From Natronococcus amylolyticus DSM 10524 (GTDB lineage: Archaea; Halobacteriota; Halobacteria; Halobacteriales; Natrialbaceae), in NCBI RefSeq assembly GCF_000337675.1, contig NZ_AOIB01000005.1, forward strand, positions 168,320 to 200,545: DNA of 32,226 nucleotides, written 5' to 3'. The notes beneath the pieces were generated by a model. The model was not told where the DNA came from. It saw nothing but the letters and a program-made list of their open reading frames with translations, and did not search any database. Every line of letters starts with the position of its first letter. The stretch's first letter is position 1. The position numbers were made by a program, and so were the translations under genes. Shown piece by piece: positions 17,473-25,098 of this stretch.

Positions 17473-17627
17473 ACGTTCGATGCCGACGACCAGTCGGGTA
17501 ACGATTGCGGAGTCGCAGGTCGTGCTCCCGAACTACCAGTTGTGGCAGGAGAATTCGGACGGAACCCGGGGTCAGTCGGGAAAACGGTCCCCGCACAACC
17601 CGAAACCGTCGGTAGCGGTCGGATCCG

Positions 17628-19289
17628 CTATCCTTGGCCGACCATCCCCTCCTCGTCGTCCCACTCCTGCTCGCGGAGTTCGTACTTCTGGACCTTCCCC
17701 GTCGCGGTCGTCGGCAGCTCTTCGACGAACTCGATCCGCTGGACGGTCTTGTAGTTCGCGAGGTGCTCCCGGGTGAACGCGACGAGGTCGTCCTCGCTGA
17801 CGCCCGGCTCGTCTGGGTCGCCGCTCTCCGGCACGACGAACGCCTTCGGCGTCTCGCCCCACTGTTCGCTCGGCGACGGGATGACAGCAGCGTCGGAGAC
17901 CTCCGGGTGGTCGAACAGCGTGTCCTCGAGCTCGATACTCGAGATGTTCTCCCCGCCGGAGATGATGATGTCCTTCTTGCGATCCTGGATCGCGATCATC
18001 CCGTTCTCGTCGATCGTCGCGAGATCGCCGGTGTGGTAGTAGCCCTCCACGCGGTCGGAGAAGGCCTCCTCGGTCTCCTCGGGCTTGTTCCAGTACTTCT
18101 CCATGACCTGGTTGCCCTGGACGACGACCTCGCCGAGCGTCTCGCCGTCCCGGGGAACGTCCTCGCCGTCCTCGCCGACGACCCGAACCTCGGTGCCCAT
18201 GAAGCCAAGTCCCTGGCGTTTCTTGACCGCGAACCGGCTGTCGCTGTCGTCGTCGAAGTGGCGCCGGGCGTCCGAGGTCGTGATCAGCGGCCCGGTTTCG
18301 GTGGCGCCGTAGACGTGTTTCAGGTACCAGCCGAACTCGTCCTCGACGGTCCGCAGCGTCGCCTCCGGCGGCGCCGATCCCGCGGTCGCGATCCGGACGT
18401 CGTTCGCGCCCGTCGTCTCGACTGCGTTGTCACCGTAGTAGTCGATCAGCATGTTCAACACCGTCGGTGCTCCACAGAGGTAGGAGACGTCCTCCTCGCG
18501 GATCGTCTCGAAGAGCCACTCGGCGTCGACCCCGCGGGTACAGACGTGTTTCGCGCCCATCCCCGTGACGGCGTAGATGTGCCCCCAGCCGTTGACGTGG
18601 AACATCGGCAGCGTCCAGAGGTAGGTGTCGTCGTCGGTGAGGTTCTGGTGGACCGCGACCAGGTAGGCGTGGATCGTCTCGCCGCGGTGGGTCCGACAGA
18701 CGCCCTTCGGGTCGCCGGTCGTCCCCGAGGTGTAGTTGATCGTGATGATCTCGTCCTCGTGCATCTCGGGACGGTCGTACTCGGGCGAAGCGTCCTCGAG
18801 GACCTGCTCGAAGTCCTCCCAGTCACCGTCGGACGAGTCCGACGAGGATCGCCCGCCTTCGGCGGCCTCACCCCCTTCAACGGCGTCGACGTCGTTCGTG
18901 ATGAACGTCTCCGTCGGTACCTCGTCGCGGATCTCCTCGATTCGGTCGGCGTACTCGTAGTCGGCGTAGACGGCGTCGACGCCGGCGTCCTCGAGGATGT
19001 ACGCGAAATCGTCGGGCGTGAGCCGGTAGTTCAACGGCGTGTGGACCGCGCCGGCCTGCATCGAGCCGTAGGCCGCCGCGAGGTGGTAGTGGGTGTTCGG
19101 GTCGAGCACCGCGACGCGATCGCCCTTCTCGATACCACGCTCCTGCAGCGCCGCGGCGAACCGATCGGCACGCTCGCCGAGTTCGTCGTAGGTGAACCGC
19201 TCACCGTCCGTCCCGACGACGGCTTCCGTCTCGCCATAGTGCGTTCGTGCCCGGTCGAGAAACTCCGTGACGAGCAGTGGCTTCTGCAT
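17628..19289 (-). CDS. Acyl-CoA synthetase (AMP-forming, fatty-acid CoA ligase type)
   Basis: A 553-residue AMP-forming ligase that activates a carboxylic acid, probably a fatty acid, to its CoA thioester. The phosphate-binding motif YTSGTTGDPKG is at 186-196; YGATETGPL, the GYYHTGDLATID hinge region and the C-terminal lysine motif TTATGKVQKYELRE follow in order. Residues about 138-158 form a Gly/Glu/Ser/Asp-rich insert just before the A3 motif, unusual in the family and probably a surface loop. GAGGT lies 6 nt before the ATG, a plausible ribosome binding site. It stands between atpB and the EEP gene but is preceded by a T-tract, so it probably has its own promoter. Confidence 0.92.
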   Translation of the reverse strand: MQKPLLVTEFLDRARTHYGETEAVVGTDGERFTYDELGERADRFAAALQERGIEKGDRVAVLDPNTHYHLAAAYGSMQAGAVHTPLNYRLTPDDFAYILEDAGVDAVYADYEYADRIEEIRDEVPTETFITNDVDAVEGGEAAEGGRSSSDSSDGDWEDFEQVLEDASPEYDRPEMHEDEIITINYTSGTTGDPKGVCRTHRGETIHAYLVAVHQNLTDDDTYLWTLPMFHVNGWGHIYAVTGMGAKHVCTRGVDAEWLFETIREEDVSYLCGAPTVLNMLIDYYGDNAVETTGANDVRIATAGSAPPEATLRTVEDEFGWYLKHVYGATETGPLITTSDARRHFDDDSDSRFAVKKRQGLGFMGTEVRVVGEDGEDVPRDGETLGEVVVQGNQVMEKYWNKPEETEEAFSDRVEGYYHTGDLATIDENGMIAIQDRKKDIIISGGENISSIELEDTLFDHPEVSDAAVIPSPSEQWGETPKAFVVPESGDPDEPGVSEDDLVAFTREHLANYKTVQRIEFVEELPTTATGKVQKYELREQEWDDEEGMVGQG

Positions 19290-19304
19290 AGACCAACCTC
19301 AAGC

Positions 19305-19339
19305 AACGATCGTTATGATCGTTTTGCTTCCAACGATCG
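19305..19339. promoter_or_regulatory. Clustered AACGATC half-sites upstream of the acyl-CoA synthetase
   Basis: A perfect 10-bp palindrome AACGATCGTT (19305-19314) is followed by GATCGTTTT (19318 on) and AACGATCG (19332 on). These three copies of one half-site sit 16-50 nt before the ATG, covering the likely TATA position. The arrangement resembles an operator for a fatty-acid-responsive repressor, but the regulator is not known. Confidence 0.4.
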
Positions 19340-19390
19340 AGACACTCATCTCCGAACAATCGGTGCTATCGCTGCGTCTGACGTCCGTCG

Positions 19391-19395
19391 AAAAA
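19391..19395 (-). terminator. T-tract after atpB
   Basis: TTTTT on the minus strand, 43-47 nt after the atpB stop, fits the oligo-T termination signal of archaea. If used, it separates the ATP synthase genes from the acyl-CoA synthetase. Confidence 0.35.
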
Positions 19396-19437
19396 TCGAA
19401 ACTACAGCTGCAACCGCGTTCGCAGTCTTTCGCCGCG

Positions 19438-20850
19438 TTAGGCTTCGACTTCGGCGGTCTCGGCTTCATCTTCACGGTAGTACTTCTCGATGAGCTCCTC
19501 GTCGATCCGGTTGAGGGCCTCCTTGGGCAGCATCGACAGCAGGTCCCAGCCGAGATCGAGCGTCTCCTCGATCGAACGGTTGGTGTCGTACCCCTGCTGG
19601 ATGAACTCCGTCTCGAAGCGATCGGCGAAGTCGAGGAACTTGTTGTCACGCTCGCTGAGTGCCTCGCGACCGACGATGTTCACGAGGTCACGCAGGTCCT
19701 CACCCTCCGCGTAGGCGGCGTACATCTGGTCGGAGACGTCGCCGTGGTCCTCGCGGGTCAGCCCCTCGCCGATCCCGTCGTCCATCAGCCGCGAGAGGCT
19801 TGGGAGAACGTTCACCGGCGGTTCGATCCCCTGACTGTTCAGGTCCCGGTCCATCACGATCTGTCCCTCGGTGATGTAACCGGTGAGGTCGGGGATCGGG
19901 TGGGTGTCGTCGTCGCCGGGCATCGTCAGGATCGGAATCTGCGTCACCGAGCCCTCATTGCCCTCGATCCGGCCCGCGCGCTCGTAGAGCTGGGCCAGGT
20001 CGGTGTACATGTACCCGGGGTAGCCACGCCGGCCCGGAACCTCCTCGCGGGCCGCACCGATCTCGCGCAGCGCCTCGCAGTAGTTGGTGATGTCGGTCAG
20101 GATGACCAGCACGTGGTATCCCTTCTCGAAGGCGAGGTACTCGGCCGTGGTGAGTACGAGCCGCGGCGTGACCTGGCGTTCGACCGCCGGGTCGTCCGCG
20201 AGGTTCATGAAGACGACCGAGCGCTCGAGTGCGCCCGTGCGCTCGAAGTCCTGCATGAACTCGTTTGCCTCCTCCTGGGTGATCCCCATCGCGCCGAAGA
20301 TGACCGCGAACTCCGACCCTTCCTCGTCGTCACCCTCCTCTTCGGGCACCGACGCCTGGCGGGCGATCTGGAGTGCGAGTTCGTTGTGGGGCAGCCCTGA
20401 CCCGGAGAAGATCGGCAGCTTCTGGCCCCGGACCAGCGTGTTCATACCGTCGATGGCGGAGACGCCGGTCTGGATGAACTCCTCGGGGTACTCCCGGGAG
20501 TAGGGGTTGATCGCTTCGCCGACGATGTCGACGCGATCGTCGGGGACGATCTCCGGGCCGCCGTCGATCGGGTTCCCGGAGCCGTCGAGCACCCGGCCGA
20601 GCAGGTCCTCGGTGACGGGCATCTTCATGGTCTCGCCCAGGAACCGGACCGAGGCGTTGCGGTCGATACCGCCCGTTCCCTCGAACACCTGGATCGAAAC
20701 GAGCCCCTCGCTCGACTCCAGGACCTGTCCGCGCAGGGTCTCGCCCTGCGGCGTCTCGATCTCGACCATCTCGTCGTATCCGACGGGTTCGTCGACCTCG
20801 GCGAACACCAGCGGACCGCTGATTTCCGTGATTGTCTGGTACTCTTTCAT
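19438..20850 (-). CDS. atpB: A-type ATP synthase subunit B (non-catalytic head)
   Basis: A 470-residue regulatory head subunit alternating with A in the A3B3 hexamer. It opens with [17 protein letters not shown], the usual beta-barrel start. As expected for subunit B there is no true Walker A; the equivalent segment reads [11 protein letters not shown] at 149-159. [22 protein letters not shown] and [14 protein letters not shown] segments are intact (first written here as [15 protein letters not shown]). Length is normal. The ATG is one base after the atpA stop, so translation is likely coupled. It is the last gene of the contiguous ATP synthase block, because subunit D is displaced. Confidence 0.96.
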   Translation of the reverse strand: MKEYQTITEISGPLVFAEVDEPVGYDEMVEIETPQGETLRGQVLESSEGLVSIQVFEGTGGIDRNASVRFLGETMKMPVTEDLLGRVLDGSGNPIDGGPEIVPDDRVDIVGEAINPYSREYPEEFIQTGVSAIDGMNTLVRGQKLPIFSGSGLPHNELALQIARQASVPEEEGDDEEGSEFAVIFGAMGITQEEANEFMQDFERTGALERSVVFMNLADDPAVERQVTPRLVLTTAEYLAFEKGYHVLVILTDITNYCEALREIGAAREEVPGRRGYPGYMYTDLAQLYERAGRIEGNEGSVTQIPILTMPGDDDTHPIPDLTGYITEGQIVMDRDLNSQGIEPPVNVLPSLSRLMDDGIGEGLTREDHGDVSDQMYAAYAEGEDLRDLVNIVGREALSERDNKFLDFADRFETEFIQQGYDTNRSIEETLDLGWDLLSMLPKEALNRIDEELIEKYYREDEAETAEVEA

Positions 20851-20851
20851 G

Positions 20852-22615
20852 TTAGTACAGTGCTCTGATCTGCTCTTTGAGGTCCGATTCGAGCTCGTCG
20901 ATGAACTCGTTCCAGTCGTCGGCGACGCCCATTCGGTTGAGCTGGGGTGCGGCGTCGACGTCCTGGATCTCCTCGACGGGAACGCCGGCCTCGAGGGCGT
21001 CGAACGCCTCGTCGTTGAACGTCTTGATCGCGCCGAGCATGCGGTAGGTCTTCTCCGGTTCGCAGTAGGTGTCGACGTCGTGGAACGCGTTCTGCTGGAG
21101 CCAGGCCTCGCGCAGGTAGCGAGCGACCTCGAGGGTCAGCTGCTGGTCCTCCGGCAGCGCGTCCTTGCCGACGAGCTGAACGATCTCCTGGAGTTCGCCC
21201 TCCTCGTCGAGGACGTCGACGCCCCACTGGCGCCGTTCGGGCCAGTCCTCGGCGACGTTCTCCCGGAACCACGGGTCGAGCTGCTGGCGGTACAGCGAGT
21301 ACGACTCGTTCCAGTTGATCGACGGGAAGTGGCGTCGTTCGGCGAGGTCGGCGTCGAGCGCCCAGAACGTCTTGACGATACGCAGCGTGTTCTGGGTAAC
21401 CGGCTCCGAGAAGTCCCCGCCGGGCGGGGAGACGGCGCCGATGACCGAGATCGATCCCTCCTCGCCGTTGATCAGCTGGAACTTGCCGGCGCGCTCGTAG
21501 AACTCCGAGAGCCGCGCGGCGAGGTAGGCGGGGTAGCCCTCCTCGCCGGGCATCTCCTCGAGCCGGCTCGAGATCTCACGCATGGCCTCGGCCCACCGGG
21601 AGGTGGAGTCGGCCATCAGCGCGACGTCGTACCCCATGTCGCGGAAGTACTCCGCGATGGTGATCCCCGTGTAGATACAGGACTCGCGGGCCGCGACCGG
21701 CATGTTGGACGTGTTCGCGATGAGACACGTCCGGGACATGAGCGGCTTGCCCGTCTTCGGGTCCTCGAGTTCGGGGAAGTCCTCGATGACTTCCGTCATC
21801 TCGTTGCCGCGCTCGCCACAGCCGACGTAGACGACGATGTCGGCATCGGCCCACTTCGCGAGCTGGTGCTGGGTGACGGTCTTCCCGGAACCGAAGGGAC
21901 CGGGAATCGCCGCGGTCCCGCCCTTCGCGATCGGGAACAGGCCGTCGAGGATTCGCTGGCCGGAGACCAGCGGTTCCGTCGGCGTCTCCTTCTCGTCGGA
22001 GGGGCGGGCCCGGCGGACGGGCCACTCCTGGTGCATGGTGATCTCCTCGCCGGAGTCGAGTTCGGCGATCACTTCGTCGACGGTGAACTCGCCGGTCTCG
22101 ATCGAGGTGATCTCGCCGCCCTCGTAGTTCGGCGGTACCATCACCTTGTGGGTGATACTCGCCGTCTCGGGAACCTTCCCGATGACGTCACCGGGTTCGA
22201 CGATCTCGCCCTCGGCGACGGATGCGGTGAACTCCCACTCGCGCTCGAAGTCGATGCCGGGTGCGTCGACCCCGCGGTCGAGGAACGCCGAGCCCATCTT
22301 CTCCTCGAGCTCGTCGAGGGGACGCTGGACGCCGTCGTAGATGGCGTTGAGCATCCCGGGTCCGAGGTCGACGCTGAGCGGTTCGCCCGTGTTCTCGACG
22401 GGTTCGCCCGGGCCGACGCCGGAGGTTTCCTCGTAAACCTGAATCGTGGTCAGGTTCCCTTCGATCTCGATGACCTCGCCCATCAGTCCTTCGTCGCCGA
22501 CGTAGACGACGTCGTTCATCCGGGCGTCGAGGTCCGTGGCGGTCACGACGGGACCGCTCACGCTTTCGATTACACCGTCTTCGTCGACGGATTCGATGTC
22601 TTCTGCCTGGCTCAT
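20852..22615 (-). CDS. atpA: A-type ATP synthase subunit A (catalytic head)
   Basis: A 587-residue catalytic subunit. The archaeal P-loop GPFGSGKT is at 239-246, with the catalytic Glu in GCGERGNEM shortly after. The non-homologous bulge region characteristic of A/V-type ATPases (about 115-200) is present. Some archaeal atpA genes carry an intein at the P-loop; this one does not, since the sequence is collinear throughout. It starts 3 nt after the atpF stop and ends 1 nt before atpB, a tight operon arrangement that should give equal synthesis of A and B. Confidence 0.97.
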   Translation of the reverse strand: MSQAEDIESVDEDGVIESVSGPVVTATDLDARMNDVVYVGDEGLMGEVIEIEGNLTTIQVYEETSGVGPGEPVENTGEPLSVDLGPGMLNAIYDGVQRPLDELEEKMGSAFLDRGVDAPGIDFEREWEFTASVAEGEIVEPGDVIGKVPETASITHKVMVPPNYEGGEITSIETGEFTVDEVIAELDSGEEITMHQEWPVRRARPSDEKETPTEPLVSGQRILDGLFPIAKGGTAAIPGPFGSGKTVTQHQLAKWADADIVVYVGCGERGNEMTEVIEDFPELEDPKTGKPLMSRTCLIANTSNMPVAARESCIYTGITIAEYFRDMGYDVALMADSTSRWAEAMREISSRLEEMPGEEGYPAYLAARLSEFYERAGKFQLINGEEGSISVIGAVSPPGGDFSEPVTQNTLRIVKTFWALDADLAERRHFPSINWNESYSLYRQQLDPWFRENVAEDWPERRQWGVDVLDEEGELQEIVQLVGKDALPEDQQLTLEVARYLREAWLQQNAFHDVDTYCEPEKTYRMLGAIKTFNDEAFDALEAGVPVEEIQDVDAAPQLNRMGVADDWNEFIDELESDLKEQIRALY

Positions 22616-22618
22616 AGT

Positions 22619-22951
22619 TTACTCTTGATCGTCCTCTTCCATCAGGTCGATACCGATCGCGCGCTTGATCTGGTCGCGCAGTCCGCCGCCGCCGGTTCCG
22701 CTCCCGATCGTGACGACGACCGGTTCGACGCTCGTTTCGACGTCCTGACGAACGCCCCGCGAGAGGTACTCGAGGTCGTCGTCGTGCATGACGACGATCC
22801 CGACTCCCTCGTCCTCGAGGGCGGCCGTCGCGGCGTCGTCGAGCGATTCTTCCTTCTCGTCCTCGGGGACGTTCTCGAAGCGGCGAACGCCCGCGAGTCG
22901 GAACCCGGTGGTGAACTCCGGACTGCCGACGACTGCGATTTCCTGGCTCAT
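22619..22951 (-). CDS. atpF: A-type ATP synthase subunit F (central stalk)
   Basis: A 110-residue Rossmann-like subunit that binds subunit D in the central stalk and couples rotation to catalysis. The opening IAVVGSPEFTTGFRLAGVR is diagnostic, and GIVVMHDDDLEYL forms the second core strand and helix. A Gly-rich GSGTGGGGLRDQIKRAIG leads to the C-terminal helix. Its ATG overlaps the atpC stop by four bases, indicating translational coupling. Confidence 0.94.
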   Translation of the reverse strand: MSQEIAVVGSPEFTTGFRLAGVRRFENVPEDEKEESLDDAATAALEDEGVGIVVMHDDDLEYLSRGVRQDVETSVEPVVVTIGSGTGGGGLRDQIKRAIGIDLMEEDDQE

Positions 22952-24000
22952 TGGATCACCAGTTCCTCCTCGATCTCGCTTTCTGAAAGTCCGACCTCGC
23001 GACCGCGTGCGATCGCACGGATGTTCTCGACCTCGCGTTCCTTCGCGAGGATGTACGACAGGACGGCCGACACGGAGGTCGGGTGGATACTCGAGAGCAT
23101 GTCGGCGTACTCGAGCAGTGCAGCATCTATTGCGTGCTCGAACTGGATAAGGCTATCAGCATCGCGCAACCGTGACAGCGCCTCCGAGAGCCGGTTGCCG
23201 TAGCGTTTGCTGTCGGCGATGTGGTCGACGAGTTCGTCGGGGTTGGCGACGAGCTGGTTGAGCTCGGACTCGTCGAACAGCACACCGCCCTCGATGTAGT
23301 AGCTGGCCGGATCCAGGTCCGCGCCACTGCGGGCGAGTCGCAGGGCGTTTCGGGCGTTTCTGAAGTCGATTTCGGCCTGGAGGAACTCGACGTATTTGGC
23401 CTCCGGCCCTTCCTGTGGGCGGCCGAGGTTGTCGAGCAGGTGTACGTAGAACTCCCGATCGAGGGCATTCTCGAGGGGGACGAGCGTGTTCGTCTCTTCG
23501 AACTCCTCGCGGGCGTCCCCGAGCGGCTCGGCGTAGGTCGTCCCGTCGAGCAGTTCGACGACGTCTTCGATCGTCTCGACCTCGAGCAGGCGGTCGAGCG
23601 TCGCATCGTCGAGCTCGCCGGCACGAATCAGGTCCGTCTGGAACTCTTCGGCAGGTGTGCCCGTGTAGATCCCACGGATGATCGTCTTGATGTTCCAGAC
23701 GTCGAACTTTCGGAGGTACCGGGCAATGAGATCGTACAGCCGACCCTCGGACCACTCGAGCAGGTCTCCGAAGTGTTTCGCGAGGTTGCGGTTGAGGGCG
23801 TGTTCGATCAGGTCGACACCCGAAAACCGCGCACCGAGTTCGTTGATTTCGCGTTCGTACTCCGACTCCTCCATAAAGCGCGCGATCCCGCTTGGCCCCA
23901 TACGCACGAGTTTGCGGTAATCCTCGTCCGTAAACAGCGCTGCTTTTCGTGCGCGGACGCGAGCGCTGACGTACTCCGTGTTCGAGGCGCCTGAGCTCAT
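22948..24000 (-). CDS. atpC: A-type ATP synthase subunit C (rotor-stalk adaptor)
   Basis: A 350-residue, mostly helical funnel-shaped subunit linking the membrane rotor ring to the central stalk. The N terminus (NTEYVSARVRARKAAL) and the repeated SPAEFQ/DLIRAGELDD-type helical modules match family expectations, as do the length and the KEREVENIRAIARGRE segment near the C terminus. It overlaps both neighbours, atpE upstream and atpF downstream, by four bases. No unusual features. Confidence 0.93.
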   Translation of the reverse strand: MSSGASNTEYVSARVRARKAALFTDEDYRKLVRMGPSGIARFMEESEYEREINELGARFSGVDLIEHALNRNLAKHFGDLLEWSEGRLYDLIARYLRKFDVWNIKTIIRGIYTGTPAEEFQTDLIRAGELDDATLDRLLEVETIEDVVELLDGTTYAEPLGDAREEFEETNTLVPLENALDREFYVHLLDNLGRPQEGPEAKYVEFLQAEIDFRNARNALRLARSGADLDPASYYIEGGVLFDESELNQLVANPDELVDHIADSKRYGNRLSEALSRLRDADSLIQFEHAIDAALLEYADMLSSIHPTSVSAVLSYILAKEREVENIRAIARGREVGLSESEIEEELVIQ

Positions 24001-24578
24001 TGCTCGAAGAGCCGGTTGCTGATCTCCTGAAGGTTGTCCTCCCAGACGTCCTCGAGCACCGAGTCGAAGGTGTTGTTGACCCGAACGCGGGACTGATCGC
24101 TTTCGACGACGACGCCGCCGAGACAGTCGTATTCGCCGGCGTACTCGTAGCCGTCGTACTCCTCGAGAACCGACTCGATCAGCTCCTCGTCGTCGGCACG
24201 ACCGTAGACGCGGACGGTGTCTGCGTTCTCGAACTCGACGCTGGATGTCTCGACGAGCGCCCGCGTAAGTTCTTCGCGGGTCTCGCCTTCGAGGTCGGCG
24301 AGTTCGGACTCGACGTGTTCGCGGACGTCACTGAGGACGTCGCGTCTGGCCTCCAGGCGTTTCTGTTTCGCCTCCAGTTTGGCACTGGAGAGTCGCTGTT
24401 CACGCAGTTGCTCGATCTCGCGCTCGACATCTCCTTCGGCCTCTTCGAGGATTTCGTCGGCATCATCCTCGGCTTCCGAGATGATCTTCTCGGCGCGAGA
24501 TTCGCCCTCTTCGCGGAGTTCCTCCGCACGCGCGTGGGCCTCTTCTCTGATATCCTCGACGACTGTGTCCAAACTCAT
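23997..24578 (-). CDS. atpE: A-type ATP synthase subunit E (peripheral stalk)
   Basis: A 193-residue peripheral-stalk subunit that pairs with H to hold the head still. The first 110 or so residues are a long charged coiled coil rich in Glu, Arg and Ala; the C-terminal globular part carries the conserved YDCLGGVVVESDQSRVRVNNTFDS segment, which binds the top of the A3B3 head. Length is typical. It begins 22 nt after the atpK stop. Confidence 0.94.
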   Translation of the reverse strand: MSLDTVVEDIREEAHARAEELREEGESRAEKIISEAEDDADEILEEAEGDVEREIEQLREQRLSSAKLEAKQKRLEARRDVLSDVREHVESELADLEGETREELTRALVETSSVEFENADTVRVYGRADDEELIESVLEEYDGYEYAGEYDCLGGVVVESDQSRVRVNNTFDSVLEDVWEDNLQEISNRLFEQ

Positions 24579-24600
24579 TGGTGGGAGAAGGGGGGTATGC

Positions 24601-24864
24601 TTAGATAACGAAGACGACGACGAGCGCGAAGATAACGAGCGTCTCCGGCAGGACTGTCATAATCAGGCCCGGCACGAAGAGGTCGTCGTCTTCCGCGATT
24701 GCGCCGACTGCAGCGGCCCCGATACCACGCTCGGCGTATCCGGCTGCGAGCGCCGACAGACCGACGGCGAGGGCGGCTGCACCCGAATCGGTCAGGAACG
24801 GCGATTCTTCGGTGGTTCCATTCTGTAGCACGGTCTCGGTCGCGAGTACAAGTTCTTCCATCAT
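24601..24864 (-). CDS. atpK: A-type ATP synthase subunit K (proteolipid rotor ring)
   Basis: An 87-residue c-subunit analogue forming the membrane rotor ring. Two helices are seen at about 27-50 and 62-86. Glu74 in VLPETLVIFAL is the ion-binding carboxylate of the second helix. One hairpin per subunit, unlike the doubled eukaryotic form. The first 26 residues are polar. Tandem ATGs at 24864 and 24861 leave the start uncertain by one residue. A strong TATATAAG element lies only 4-11 nt upstream of the ATG, too close to drive a transcript covering this start; a better-placed box lies at 24927-24933. Confidence 0.92.
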   Translation of the reverse strand: MMEELVLATETVLQNGTTEESPFLTDSGAAALAVGLSALAAGYAERGIGAAAVGAIAEDDDLFVPGLIMTVLPETLVIFALVVVFVI

Positions 24865-24926
24865 GGCTTATATACTTCCTCTGTGGATCGATTGCTCCGA
24901 ACAAGCGTATCTGTCTCTGCACACCC

Positions 24927-24933
24927 TATAAAA
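24927..24933 (-). promoter_or_regulatory. Probable internal promoter for atpK-E-C-F-A-B
   Basis: TTTTATA on the minus strand is a strong TATA-like box about 65 nt before the atpK ATG. It would give an untranslated leader of roughly 35-40 nt that contains GAGG about 14 nt before the start. A second box (ATTTTATC, 25001-25008) and a GTATCGATAC palindrome (25036-25045) lie further upstream in the same 234-bp gap. Confidence 0.45.
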
Positions 24934-25065
24934 CTCTCGAAACGAATCGACGGAGCCGTGCTGTACCACCGACTCAGGCAGAGACGGTACCTATTACCAC
25001 GATAAAATTCACCGTCAATCGTTCGTCTCCGAAAGGTATCGATACGAATCGTCTCAGATCAAGAG

Positions 25066-25071
25066 AAAAAA
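25066..25071 (-). terminator. T-tract after atpI
   Basis: TTTTTT on the minus strand, about 28-33 nt beyond the atpI stop, matches the oligo-T terminators used by archaea. Together with the TATA boxes before atpK it suggests that the ATP synthase genes form two transcription units. Confidence 0.4.
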
Positions 25072-25098
25072 CGACGAGAACGGTCGACAGCAGTGCGC

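Noticed and set aside
17634..19493. A 619-codon open frame on the plus strand opposite the acyl-CoA synthetase
   Set aside because: It mirrors the synthetase, which has all its motifs. The antisense product shows repetitive Val-Asp-Arg-Leu composition with no domain.
20852..22615. Possible intein in atpA
   Set aside because: Some archaeal atpA genes carry one at the P-loop, but here the 587-residue sequence is collinear with intein-free subunits.
20507..23203. An 898-codon open frame on the plus strand across the ATP synthase genes B, A, F and C
   Set aside because: It is antisense to four well-identified subunits in the complementary codon register. High-GC genes commonly leave such frames open; the translation lacks any family motif and is dominated by Val, Asp, Gly, Arg and Leu.
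24868..24875. TATATAAG directly before atpK as the operon promoter
   Set aside because: At 4-11 nt from the ATG it would start transcription inside the gene, downstream of the start codon; no suitable later start keeps the first helix intact. The box at 24927-24933 is better placed.
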